Part shown: positions 1-11,511 of the stretch, piece after piece
How positions within the stretch are numbered: position 1 is the stretch's first letter
Layout: every line of letters begins with the position of its first letter
NCBI GenBank assembly: GCA_009761415.1
Contig: QUOL01000011.1
Span: 434,001-498,000 of the forward strand
From: Sarcomyxa edulis
Lineage: Eukaryota; Basidiomycota; Agaricomycetes; Agaricales; Mycenaceae
Direction of reading: 5' to 3'
Length of the DNA stretch: 64,000 bases
The notes under the pieces: generated by a model
Database searches by the model: none
The model's input: the letters and a program-made list of their open reading frames with translations, nothing else
What the model was told of the DNA's origin: nothing
Translations under genes and position numbers: made by a program

Positions 1-17
1 GGACTAACTCACGGAGA

Positions 18-2370
18 CTAGTACTGTTCGCTCTCCGAGTCGGTTATCTCGTCCGATTCACTACTCGCTTGGTACGATGAAGACCGCGATATTTCTTCGT
101 TGTTGTACTGGGCGTCCAGTACACAACTCAGTTTCTCCGTTTCGTAGCGGGCATAGTCCTCGGAGATGTTCATATGGGCTCTATCAAAATCGATGATCCC
201 CACCTCACCAGTATCATCGTTGACGACGAGATTGGCTGGGCGTATATCGCGGTGCTTAATACCGGCATCATGAATGCTCTTCATGGCGAGAAGGAAGGCA
301 GACCTGGATAATGAATGAATGGCATCGTCAGACTGTGCAAAGACTCCTACATGGATCCTGGATTTACCGTTCTGGAGGGGAGACGGTCGTTGCTCTGCCT
401 GTTATTTCTTTGCCTTCACGGATTTCCCGGTCCCAGAGTGAGATTCCGCCATGCCTCATAACGAGAGCCAAAGTGTACCCTTCCATATCTCGAAAAAGAC
501 CGACCGTATTCATTATTCCCTTCACATTGGCGGCTTCCAGGTGTGTGTAGATGGCGTATTCTCGTTTGAGTCTCCTACGCTGCTTGGGGTTGAAGGCCAG
601 CTTGACAGCGACATGATACACAAGATGGTGACCATCGTGTGTCTCTAATTCCATTCTTCCACCATGAAGAATCCCAGTCGCCCCGTGCCCAAGGTAGGAG
701 GTGAGTACGATAGTGAGGTATTCGTGAGGGCGGTAAAACGGCTTGTTAGAAGATGATTTATGACGCAGAAATGAAGCAGGGGCCGAAGAGTTGTATACGT
801 CGTATCGTAGATGGATCAACGCGAGGTCCCGTTTAGAGGCTTCGGTCAAGATCTGTCAAATATGTCCTTAGGGCTGGGACGGCGTGAGGATAGTAGTAGA
901 ACGATACGCACGGCTAAGTCATAGCTAGAGTTCGCACCAGCTGGGCGGGGAGTGTGTATTTTCCTTCGTTTTCGAGTCCTGGACCCCGGGCCCTCATTGG
1001 GAAGAACAGACTTGGGGTGCCGTGGGCCATGGTCTTCAGGTACGTTCAACGGAACTCTATTCACTTCGGCTTCGCTTTGTTGTGTCGCGCGGTCAATAGC
1101 GTCTTCAAGGGCGGCCACGTACAGTCCAATATGAAGCTTTCCGTAGGGAGGGTCTTTACATCGATAAGGTTTGAACAACTGCGATAGATATAATGTCTGT
1201 GTCTTTCGATGTCGGATACCGATTCGTTCATAGTTGCCACAACTGAAGAAAATCACAGTTGTGTCTTGACGAACGGCTTCAGCCCAGGCCTAGAGTTCAC
1301 GACGAATTTTCAATGTTGTCAACATGAGAGCGTGCATTCAAGACTATGCTTACATGTTGCAAAAGATGCTGCGGGGTAGCAATTCCGTACACATCTTCCC
1401 GGCATTTCTTTGCTTTTGTGTTCGATGGAGGATATATAATGGGAGAGGTATCATGTTTGGTCTCAGCAACCAGGCGTGTCTTTCGACCCATGTTCAATGG
1501 CCCTTGTCGAGAGCTGCGGTCAAGAGCTCCATTGGGGGATTTGTGATCCCTGGCACGGGTGTTTCGCCATGGACCATCAGTCTCTCGTATGCTGACAGGT
1601 ATATTCCAAGGTGCCCTCCGTCCGTCAAAGATCTTCTTCCCGTGGAACGGCTGGGGTACAAAACCCCGAGTCAAGCAAATCTGTGAATTGAAGGACCTGG
1701 ATTTTGCTACGGAGTCCATTAGCTTCAGCAGACGTTCTGCCTCGTCAGATACTGTGTTTATCATCCAGATCGCAACTTCCGGAAATCTCTCCAGTACTTG
1801 AGATACGGACTCCTTCAAATTTTCCTCGAGTTTGGGAAGGGCTGTGTAATTAATCTCTAGACAACCTTTGACAGTGCTGGCGTTCCAAGCCTCTTCATAT
1901 TCTCGGGGACGACATTTAGTCCAGACGAGGACAGAAGATAAGAGGGGAGTTCGAGGAGCAAGGAACATAGTGCATGCCAAAGTACAGCAGTATGACAATG
2001 AAGTGGTACGGAGAAGCTCGGCTAAGGAGTCCGCGTCAAGAATCGCGCGCGACCATCGCTGGCGATATCTAGCGAATGGAAACCTCCGCATGATGTCCTG
2101 ACTCCCCAGAGTTTCAAAGACTGCATCGACAGTGTCTGGAATACCGAAAAGAAGAGTAGGTAAGACACGGACGCGCTTTAGTGCAAGGCTTCGGTCGATG
2201 TGCTTATCATAGAACGATAGTGGCGGAATGAGCGGTGATGGAGATGATATACGATCTCCTTCTAGACGCGGTGGCTTGTAGTTGAGCATGCTATGCAACT
2301 CTCCAGTAGGAGTCAATTTCTCGAGGTCGGCCAAGTTTGGTTCAGGTGAAGGAGAGGAGGACAAGTCCAT
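18..2370 (-). CDS. Atypical protein-kinase-like protein, copy 1 (intact, 721 aa)
   Basis: Four exons (2370-1354, 1289-912, 852-368, 303-18) with GT-AG introns of 59-64 nt join in one frame. Exon 1 encodes a large N-terminal domain I do not recognise (motif IPPLSFYDKHIDRSLALKR). Exon 2 has a conserved GNYERIGIRHR block and ends in a basic RKRRK stretch that may be a nuclear signal. Exons 3-4 hold a divergent kinase fold: glycine loop LGHGATGILHGG, an AVKLAF lysine, HRDIRPANL catalytic loop and DFDRA in place of DFG. The C-terminus is Ser/Glu/Asp-rich. The catalytic Asp and metal-binding Asp are kept, so activity is possible; substrate unknown. It is closely related to the two genes that follow, which implies local duplication. 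Function beyond a kinase-like fold is inference. Confidence 0.85.
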
Positions 2371-2705
2371 AGTATCTGGAAGGTAGAGAGAATCGATGCG
2401 CTACTGAGAGTTCAACTGACGGAGGCCAGAATGTCACACAGGTCACGAAATCATTAGACCGTTTGGTCACGTGACTCGCGATCATCACTTGCCTGGGTCG
2501 ATTGAGCCACAGAGCAAGTACTGATCTGGTCACAGATGATAATATTTATATAGAGTAACTGCAGCAATTGGGGTATTTGCGATTGCAACATTCATATCTT
2601 TACTAGTTATACTAGGTAGTAGAACGAGGGTATGTAGAAATAATGATATATTGAAAATGAGGAGACGCGCGAAGAGAACTCGCTCACGACTCACGAGGAC
2701 TTACA
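2371..2705. other. Upstream region of kinase-like copy 1
   Basis: No gene seen. It presumably holds the promoter of copy 1 (start at 2370 on the minus strand). An AT-rich stretch with a TATA-like sequence lies near 2545-2552, rather far from the start codon. Confidence 0.4.
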
Positions 2706-2845
2706 CTAGCTGGGTGAAGAGTGTATATCTTCCTCCGTTTTCGAGTCCTTCAGTAGGAAGAGAAAACTTGGATAGCGGGGGCTTTGATCTAGAGCTATGT
2801 TGAACGATCGATAGCGTCTTCGAGGGCGGCCACGTACGGGAAGGC
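2706..2845 (-). pseudogene. Relic of exon 2 of the kinase-like family
   Basis: This stretch resembles, in the same orientation, parts of exon 2 of copy 1 (about 935-1125). Both share the block around the RKRRK codons (text like cctccgttttcgagtcc) and the block gatagcgtcttcgagggcggccacgtac. About 60-70 bp of the intervening exon is missing and no reading frame survives. It lies directly beyond the stop codon of copy 2, so it looks like the remains of another family member or of an unequal exchange. Seen by eye only. Confidence 0.7.
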
Positions 2846-5111
2846 CATATCAAGGCCAAGACTCCTCACTCTCTGAATCAGTCGATTGATCATCCTCCCT
2901 ACTTGCGTGATGCGAGAATGGTGACGGTGATACCTCTTCGTCGACACAGTTGCCGTCTAGCACAGCAATCAATTTGTTGGTTTCGTAACGAGCATTGCTC
3001 TCTGAGATATCCATGCGAGCTCTATCAAAGTCTATGATAGCCACCTCACCGGTGTCTTCGTTGACGATGAGATTCGCAGAACGGATATCGCAGTGTCTGA
3101 CACCAGCACCGTGAATACTTTCCATAGCGACTAGAAAGGCAGAGCTAAGGAGAATCCATCGTCAGATTATGTCAAGCTTGCCTCGAACAACAGAGATGGT
3201 GTGAGAAACTGACCGCTCAGAAGGCGAGATTCCCGTCACTATCCTTGTGACTGAGGGCTTTTTACCTTCGAGGTACTCTCGGTCCCAAAGCGAAATCCCA
3301 CCGTGCCTCATGACGAGAGCAAGAGTATATCCCTCCATATCCTGGAAGAGACCGATAACGCTCATAATCCCTGTGACATTGGAAGCCATCATATGCATAT
3401 AGACGCCGTACTCGCGTTCGAGTCTGGTGCGTTGTAACTTGTTGAAGGCCAACTTCACAGCGACTTGATAGACGAAATGTTGACCGTCGGAAGTTTCTAG
3501 TTCCATCTTTCCGCCGTGGAGAATTCCAGTAGCCCCACGCCCAATGCGGGAAGTAAGTTGGATGGTGATGTATTCGTGGGAACGGTAGGACTGTTGATTG
3601 GAAGCAGAATTGAGACGCAGGAAGGAGGCGGGAGCGGGAGAATTATAGACACCGTATTGCAAACGAATAAATACAAGTTTTCGTTTGCGAGCTTCTTCCA
3701 ATAACTGTGAAAATAATCAGGATCTCCTCTGAAGAGGGTAGAGCTACCGTATACGTACTACAGCATCACGTCCGGAATTTGAACCAGCTGGTCGAGCGAC
3801 GTGAGTTTTTCTACGCTTTCGGGGCCTGCGCGCCAACTCTTCGGTGAGTGGAGAGGGCTTGGTTGGGCTCGGTTCCCTATAGGTAGGTTGAACTCCCCTA
3901 GCCGCATCAGCTTCACAATGCTGAATGGCACGGTCGATAGCATCCTCAAGGGCAGCAGCATGCAGCCCAGCGTGTAACTTGCCATACGGAGGATCCTTAC
4001 ATCGATAAGTTTTGATGAGTGGTGATATATATAGTGTCTGCGAGCCTCGATGTCGTATACCAATTCGTTCATAGTTTCCGCGATTGAAGATGATCACGGT
4101 CGCGTTTTCACGGACTGCCTCAGCCCAGGCCTGGAAGACGTTCAACAGGATTGAAAACATAACTACACACAAGTAAGTGGACTTACGTGCTGTAAAATAT
4201 GCTCTGGGGTAGCGCCATTATCCAGCTCTTCCCGACGTTTTCTAGCCTGCGCTTCTGACGGAGGGTAGACAACGTGAACATCTTTCCGCTGATTCTCAGC
4301 ATCAGGATGCGTGTCCCGATTCCGTCGAGCTGAGCTTTTGACACGGGAATTCGATACTACCTTAGTGTGCGCACGGGCACGCGTATTACACCATGGACCA
4401 TCAGCAAAAGCCCGTACAGTGGTCTGGGAGCTGACGGGTATCTTCCAAGGTACCGTCCGCCCATCAAAAACTTCCTTACCAATGAACGAGGGCAAAGCGC
4501 AGCCTCTAGTTAGACAGATTTGGGAAGCAAAGGACCTGGATAATGCAACATCATCCATACGTCTGAACAGGCTCTTGGTATCCTCGGATACCGGGTTTAT
4601 CATCCAAATCACCAGCTCCCGAAATCTATGCAGGACTTGACAGACGCATTCCTTTAGATCATCCTGGAGGGAAGGTGTAATCATATGGTTGACTTGAAGA
4701 CAAGTCCTGACTGTGTCCAAGGTCCACTCTTGACCTTGGGGTGTTTTACTCCAAACAAGAAGCGGCTTCCAGTCCTGATTGCGAGCTCCAAAAAACAGAG
4801 CACATGCTAGAATGCAGCAGTAGGTTGCAGTCGTATTCTTGAGGACAAAGGCCACGTCTTCAGCGTCACGAACAGGTCGAATCGAACCTCGTTCCGTCAG
4901 GCGAGCCAGGGCGTTTGGGAGCATGCGGATACCAGGCTCCATTCCTCGCTCCCCCATGGATTTAAAGGTAGATTCGACGGTCTCTGAGACATCAGGTAGT
5001 AGAGTAGGCAGAACTCGGATGCGTTTGAGGGCGAGGTTTTGGTCAATGTGTTTGTCATAGAACAACAACGGTGAGGTGAGCAAGGGGGAGGCGCCGGCAA
5101 ATGCCGAGACC

Positions 5112-5136
5112 GGGGGGGGGGAGGGAGGGAGGGGGG
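5112..5136 (+). repeat. G-tract near the left end of the 886-bp element
   Basis: A G10 run followed by AGGG repeats, potentially G-quadruplex forming. It is followed by a segment (ccgggaactta) that recurs after the second G-tract at 5879-5902, in the same orientation, making a subterminal direct repeat. Confidence 0.7.
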
Positions 5137-5878
5137 TCTTGAGGTCCTGACCGGGAACTTACTGTCAAGTATCATATGAGGTTTTAATGAGATATCTCAA
5201 GTGCTCTGGTAAGAATTGAACCTTCCAACGCGATTTGCAGCATTAGAAATGGATTATTAGCCCGAAGAGAAGGTATCGGGACCCACGTGGGCCACGTGGA
5301 CCGCCCATTGTGGAACTTGTTCCTGAGAGACGTTACGTTTCTTCCTCACGATCGTGAGTGGCGTCTAAAAATGGCCAAGAAAAAGAAGTCGACACAGGTG
5401 AGAACTTGTTCGCATCCTATGAACCCAACAATTCACCGTTTTTGCATCTTACATATAGCCCAATCCACCTACGACTACCTCGCGACACTGTGATGTCTGT
5501 CAACTAGACATTAAACTCGGATTCGGGGGTGACCAGAATTGGCATATCCACCTCAGTAGTAAGGCTCATCGCGCGCGCGACGTCGCCACCAATATGCCAC
5601 CACCGAACACAGGCATTACACGGTTTTTTGCGCGAGTACTGAAGTCTGAGAGTCTCTTTCTTCGGTGTATCATCATGGCAAAAACTCATATCTATCCTCT
5701 ATCTAGTACCATTTGGCCTGCCGGGGTCTTCTTGACCAGCCTGAGGAATGGTTCTGTGACGATGAATGTACCAGTAATGCGGGGTTTCGTGTAGCTTCAA
5801 GTCGAAGAAAGCGCCGTGGGAATAATTAATTGTGTGCCTTGTTATCGCCTAATATAGTAATAATTTCCCTTTTGGGAA

Positions 5879-5902
5879 GGGGGGGGGGAGGGAGGGAGGG
5901 GG
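5879..5902 (+). repeat. G-tract near the right end of the 886-bp element
   Basis: Second copy of the poly-G/AGGG tract, followed by ccgggaactac about 17 bp later, as at 5112-5161. The two copies are direct, not inverted, so they are not part of the terminal inverted repeats. Confidence 0.7.
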
Positions 5903-6124
5903 TCTGGGATGCCCTAACCGGGAACTACAACCTCGGGTGGGGGAATCCTATCTTGCCTCCCCCTTGGAGGTGAGAGGCGACGACGACGATTTACGATGTG
6001 CTCTAAGGCGCGGTGGTCTATAGTTCAACACGTCTTGGAGCTCATCAGCGACAGAATTGAACTTGAGCACACGAGTGGTAGGCTGTGGAGAATTGGCCGA
6101 GGAAGAGGAGTCCATGCTGTCCAT

Positions 6125-6247
6125 GCATCGACATCGTCCCGCGTGGATATCGGCGTGCTCGGGGTTCTTCTCCTCGTAGAAACTCCCACTTTGCTCCCAC
6201 TGTTAGCACGACCGTCATACCATTAGGATTATATCTAGTCCGTCAAA
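6125..6247. promoter_or_regulatory. Shared 123-bp upstream region of kinase-like copies 2 and 3
   Basis: The start codons of copy 2 (minus, 6124) and copy 3 (plus, 6248) are head to head with only 123 bp between. Any promoters must overlap. No clear TATA box was recognised. Confidence 0.5.
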
Positions 6248-8607
6248 ATGGAATCAGGCTCTGATTCGTCTTCCTCTGATTCGGAGGCTAGCATTCACCA
6301 TAATCAAAAGCTTACCACGGCCGAGGAACTTCAACGCTTATATGACTACAGACCACCACGCCTCCAAGGAGATCCAGAATCATCTTCGTCGCCTCTCATT
6401 CCCCCTTTGTCGTTCTACGACAAACATCTCGACAAAAGTCTGGTCCTCAAACGCGTATGTCTTTCGCCCGCGCTTCTACGCGATATCCCAGACACCGTCA
6501 GCTCTGTTTTCGAATCCATGAAGGCCAATGCTATCCGTCCTTCTTACAAGGGATTCACGACTGCCTTCTTTCGAGAGCACAACGCGTCGAGTATCGGACC
6601 TATAACTAATGCTGATGTTTTGGCAGATGTTCTCGGCAGAACGACAGCGGATTATTGTCTTAGCTTGGCTTGCACGCTCATTCTTAGTCCTCACCGCATC
6701 AAATGGACTCCAGTACTCTCTTGGAGTAAGGGTGAACGAGGAAAAGAGTCATGGGTGCATGATTCGGTCAAGGCCTGTATCAAAGTCGACGATCTGACTT
6801 TATGTGACCTTACCGATGGCCCTCTAAAAGACTCTGTATCTCAGGTCTTGGATCGATTCCCTGAGGTGGTCATTTGGATGGTGAACTCGGTATCTGACGA
6901 AGCAGAGAGTCTGCTGAAGCTGATGGACAAAGTCGCATCAGCCAGGTCGTTCAAATCACAGATATGCCTGACTAAAGGCTGCCTGGGTCGGCCCTTTGCA
7001 AATGAAGACATCTTTGATGCGCGGAAGGCTTCTTGGAATATACCTGCTAAATCTAGGCGACAGGTTCCATCCGATGGTCCGTGGCGAAACACTCGTGCCA
7101 GAAACGCCCGGCTATCCTCGGAAGCACCAAAGCCAATCGGTCGACGTACTAACAGCTCAGCTCGCACGGGTCGATCGGCTCGACGGATTTCTGAGAATCA
7201 GCACCAACAAAGTCTTCCCGTTGTATATCCTCCGTCTCGAAAGCAGACAGAGAAGTGTCGAGAAGAGTTGGATGGAGACGCTCTTCCAGAGCATCTTTTA
7301 CAACATGTAAAGTAATTATTATTCTACGCCTTGTATTCTAATGACCTGTAACTTATCTTAGGCATGGGCTGAAGCTGTTCGTCAAGACTCCACTGTGATT
7401 GTCTTCAATTGCGGTAACTATGAACGGATTGGTATCCGACATCGTACGACGCAGACACTGTACTTATCCCAACTCATCAAAACATACCGATGCAAAGACC
7501 CACCGTACGGAAAGCTACACATAGGGCTGTACATGGCAGCTTTCGAAGATGCCGTTGATCGCGCCGCACAACAATGTGAAACTGGGACGATCAAAGGTGG
7601 TCGGTCAAGCATGTCTTCCCACCAAGTTCCTCTGCACTTCAAACGTTCTCTCCCTGACGATGGACCAGCACACAGGACCAGAAAACGAAGGAAGCTCCAT
7701 GATGCTCGTCCATTCTCCGACCGTAACTCCTTTGTGAATATACTTCCATTACTTCTATACATGCAATGCATTTGATATAGATATTTTACCACAGATTCTC
7801 AAAGAGGCCTGCAATCGACAGCTCGCATTGATTCATCTGCGATACGGCGTCTACAATTCCCCTGCGCCTGCTTCGTTTATCCGTCGCAACAGCACATCTT
7901 CTACTCGACATGAGTACCAGCCCGACGAATACATCACCGTTGTAGTTGATTCCTACCTTGGGCACGGTGCTACAGGAACCCTCCACGGTGGAAAAATGGA
8001 ACTGGAAACTTCTAACGGTCAGCGGATTGTGTACGACGTTGCCATCAAACTCGCTCTCAACGATGCGGAGCGTACGAGGCTTCAACACGAATATGATATC
8101 TACGTTCATATGAGAGCCGCGAACGTGACGGGTATTATGACTATTTTTGGGCTCTTCGAGGATATGGAGGGATACACATTGGCTCTAGTCATGAGTTACG
8201 GAGGTATATCGCTTTGGGATCGGGAGATTCGCGAAGGTAATGAAGTCACACACAGAGCGACGACAGTAACACCTTCTGAGCGGTACGTTCATTGTGATGG
8301 TTTCCTGCATAATCTGACTATTCCTGCACACAGGGCTGCTTTCATCCTCGCTATGGAGAGTATCTACAGTGCTGGTGTCAGACACCGTGACATTCGTCCA
8401 GCGAACCTTGTCGTTCATGACGATACAGGCGAGGTGGGTATCATAGACTTTGACAGAGCTCATCTGGACATCTCAGAAGACGAAATGCGCGACGAAACCG
8501 ACAAACTCGTTGCCGTGCTGGACGGTCAACTTGTTGATGAAGAGATATCACCTTCTCCAGTATCATTCATTCAAACGAATGAGAGTTCTGTATCCGAGTC
8601 TGAATAG
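6248..8607 (+). CDS. Atypical protein-kinase-like protein, copy 3 (intact, 730 aa)
   Basis: Four exons (6248-7306, 7362-7733, 7795-8282, 8334-8607) in frame, with introns of 51-61 nt. It has the same architecture as copy 1: N-terminal unknown domain (IPPLSFYDKHLDKSL), GNYERIGIRHR block, basic RTRKRRK stretch, glycine loop LGHGATGTLHGG, AIKLAL lysine, HRDIRPANL and DFDRA. The last intron is a multiple of three without a stop, but its GTACGT donor, CACAG acceptor and the family alignment show it is removed. Start chosen by alignment with copies 1 and 2. Kinase activity is inferred from retained residues only. Confidence 0.88.
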
Positions 8608-8828
8608 TAAAACTTGTTGGCCTAATTGTTATACATTGCAAATATATGAGATCCGTAGAGTAGAAAGTACCGTGAGACGTGAGATTAAGTACAGAAAGAA
8701 AGGGTAGTACACAGATGATTTCGCTGGGTGTCGCTGGGTTATCAGTAGAGGATAGGAATAGGATGGTCAGGGTCTGAAGGAACGTTTGTAATCCGTCAAT
8801 CCTACGCAAGCAAAAAGACTTACCGTTC

Positions 8829-10522
8829 TTAATCTTCGAAATCCAAAGCAGCTCCCGAGACTGCAGAATCGAAGTGAACGAGCCGTACAACTTCTTCCTG
8901 CTCATCCTCATCCATCACTACATCCTCATCCTCATCCTTCATCAGCTCCTCACCCAGATGCACATCACTCGCACCTAAGAAATCCAAACAGCCCCATTGA
9001 CATCCTCTCCAACGCATCGGGACCAGTCCACCCACTTTCACTCCCGCAATACAATCCTCCCACGTATACCTCTCCTCCGCATGTCTCGCAAATATCCCCG
9101 TCGACACATGTTTCTCCGAAGGACATCTCCCAATCCCTGATATCCTCCCGTCATCATCGACGTAAAATGTCGGCTCCTCAGAGTCCGTAGTATTGGGGAT
9201 GGAACCAGGAACACAAGCATTGAAGATGTCTTTGATGTTTTCAGATATGGCACGATGTTCGGGCGAGATACCCTTGAGGTCGTATTGTGAAAGGAGACAT
9301 TCTGATGGGGGGTTCGGAATTGGAGGATTCAGATCGCAAGTAAGTGTAGATGGGGAGAACAACCTCCGTAGACAGATCTCAGTCAATGGGGTGACCCTTG
9401 GTAGAGTGTGAGTAGTTGGTGATACGATCCTTAGTTCGATGGCTGAAAATGCGTCGGTACGAGAGTGAGAACGTCGAAATATTGGACTAGCGATGAAAGG
9501 ATTCGGATTGACGTTCAATTGCTTTAATGTCATCTTCAGCATTTCTGCGGGGAGGAATTTTATTTGATTGTTCCCGAGGTTTAGCTCACATAGATTGACA
9601 AGTTGAGCGATTTCAGGTGGGATGTAAGTCAACGCATTAGCTCCTGAAATTGGAATCATGATCAGCGCGGGATTATGAATACGCTCGTAGGAAAGACAAA
9701 CGCAAGATCAGAACAGTCATTCGTTTGAGACTGAACAATTCAGAGGGGAGACTCCGGATGCGGTTTCTAGATAAGTAGAGATGAATAGCGTCTTTGTCCA
9801 AGCCAACGGACGCGTCGGCAATTGAACGCGTGCGATCTACGATGGATGAACGGGACAAGCCAGAAGGACCAGGAGGAGCTGTAGTGACCCGAGTGAATAG
9901 CCTGCCGCCGTTGACGCGTTCGGATATTGCAGGGAGAACGACGAAGTCGCGCAAGTCTGATATCTTCTTGGGAATGAGTGTGAGGTTCATATCACTGCAG
10001 AATTGTTATGTATATCAGTCATCAAGATGATCGTTTAACATGCCTCAGGTTTATGTGACCCTTCCCCGTGTCAAAGACATTGTTTATAGAATCTTCCCAG
10101 ACGCGTAAGTCTCTGTCGCTTTCAGATATAGTACGTCGAAACCCTGGTTGGGGTTGAAAGGGATCGCTATCACGACTGCGGTATATCTGTCGCCGTTTAT
10201 TCGGCGTGGGCGACTGAGCGATATATGACGCGTTCGGAGGCGTGTTTTCGGGCGAGACATACTTCTTCTCGTACAGCCTTGGCGTGTATAGTTCACCTTT
10301 GGTCGAAGCTGCGAGCGGGTGATCTAGCTTGTCAGGAAGTGGAGCTATAGGTAAAGTTGGTGAGTCCAACGACATGGGCTCAAGACTGGGAGAAGATGCT
10401 GGTGATGAGTCGAAACATGGAGGGGGAGATGAGTCGGGCGACGAGGAAGAGGTACTGCCGAATGAAGAGGTTCTTTCCATGAACATTGTCTGATTGTTTT
10501 GGGGGGAAATTCGAGATGTCAC
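8829..10522 (-). CDS. Leucine-rich-repeat protein (528 aa)
   Basis: Three exons: 10522-10044, 9994-9702, 9643-8829. The N-terminal 160 residues are Ser/Pro-rich and look disordered. Three or four leucine-rich repeats follow (NLTLIPKKISDL, LYLSRNRIRSLPSELFSL, LILRANALTYIPPEIAQL, LNLGNNQIKFLPAEML), each broken across exon joins at the expected place. The C-terminal part has an RWRGCQWGCLDFLGA segment and an acidic tail. Intron 1 begins with GC (GCATGT) instead of GT; only this join keeps the repeat motif intact. Similar fungal proteins are mostly uncharacterised, so a role as a binding scaffold is only inferred from the repeats. Confidence 0.8.
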
Positions 10523-11369
10523 GCGAGTCGAATTAGGCTGTTGAAATTAGAGCGTTTAGCCAAGCAACGTCTGTGACGATGCGTGACTCGAGCTCGTTTG
10601 TGACCTCGTTTTGCTCGTTTTGCTTCCACTGCTCGTTGAAATATATATCTACCTCCGTCTCCTCCGTCATATCAGCCATAAAAAGGTACCAAATTGTGTG
10701 AGCCAACGGAAAGAACGGAGAGTGCATCATACAAGACTCAGAATTGACCTTGAAGGGCCTGGGGAAGGAATAATATGGTGCGTATTTGCCTGGTTTACGA
10801 GCAAATGGCATACGCCGACCCTCTTTCATAGTCTCGACAGATGACAAGAACATACACTGGTAGAAGTAGTATTCCAGCATCGGACCGAATCAGAACGCAC
10901 GATATCGCAGCCACCTGAGTTGTAGCACTCCAATAGCTTGCAATAGTCGTAACGACGAAGTACGTTTCACCAAGCTTCTATACGGATCCCATCGAGATGC
11001 TTTCATCGACTCACCCTCGCCCCTCGCCATGTTGTCGACAACTGCAACTCGTCCTTAAACAAACAACCTCTTGCATGACTATGACTCCAGTCGCATCTAT
11101 CAGGCACTCTGTGCACTTACTTCCCTGCCTCTGAACTACCTCACATCGAAATGATATAGAGCCAAATACGCACTGACGTAAATCTCGAGTCTTCCTGCAA
11201 AGTCCAAACAATGGCAACGAAGAACAAAGAGCCAAAGCGCGCCTCGTTTTCTTGATACACATGGCCTATAGCCAAATCCTTTGTCTTCGGCGGGGGAATC
11301 GGTGCTATTGCGGTGATGCTTTCATTTCCTTATAGTCTATAATAGCAGCGAGCGCTTCTCTTACCCATG
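10523..11369. other. Intergenic, no gene supported
   Basis: About 850 bp between the LRR gene and the small gene at 11512. Open frames here are short and lack supporting splice or motif evidence. It should contain the LRR gene promoter on its left side. Confidence 0.4.
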
Positions 11370-11376
11370 TATAAAA
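11370..11376 (+). promoter_or_regulatory. TATA box of the small gene at 11512
   Basis: A canonical TATAAAA lies 136 bp before the ATG at 11512 and is followed by a pyrimidine-rich stretch, as expected for a fungal core promoter and leader. Confidence 0.55.
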
Positions 11377-11511
11377 GCTCACCCCGGACCTTTTAGTTTC
11401 CAGCTGTTTCCCCACACACAATCATCGCCTTTCTTACCCTCTCCTCAATAGAGCCCATCCTACAGATCGGTGCCCATCATAGTCCAACTACATATACTTG
11501 AGCATCCAAGC

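Larger units (their letters stand above)
5081..5966. mobile_element. Non-autonomous hAT-type element (886 bp) inserted in kinase-like copy 2
   Basis: The ends are perfect 12-bp terminal inverted repeats, CAAGGGGGAGGC at 5081-5092 and its complement at 5955-5966. They are flanked by identical 8-bp direct repeats GAGGTGAG at 5073-5080 and 5967-5974. An 8-bp target duplication with CA(R)GG-type ends is typical of hAT elements. I see no transposase inside, so it must move in trans. The ends do not match those of the hAT element at 48408-53124. Removing the element and one duplication restores the family reading frame, which shows a fairly recent insertion. Confidence 0.9.
2850..6124 (-). pseudogene. 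Kinase-like protein copy 2, interrupted by a transposable element in exon 1
   Basis: Exons are 6124-5967 (N-terminus, start MDSMDSSSSANS), then the 886-bp element, then 5072-4187, 4130-3759, 3704-3214 and 3144-2850. Everything except the insertion is in frame, and the two halves of exon 1 align with the same region of copies 1 and 3. Reading into the element from the N-terminal side gives a stop within six codons. The catalytic loop is altered to HCDIRSANL, losing the Arg of HRD while keeping Asp and Asn; DFDRA is retained. A shortened product from an internal start is possible but unproven. Its start codon is 123 bp from that of copy 3 on the other strand. Confidence 0.85.

Noticed and set aside
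10533..10880. 115-codon minus-strand frame
   Set aside because: No motif, no splice support, and it would lie in the promoter of the LRR gene.
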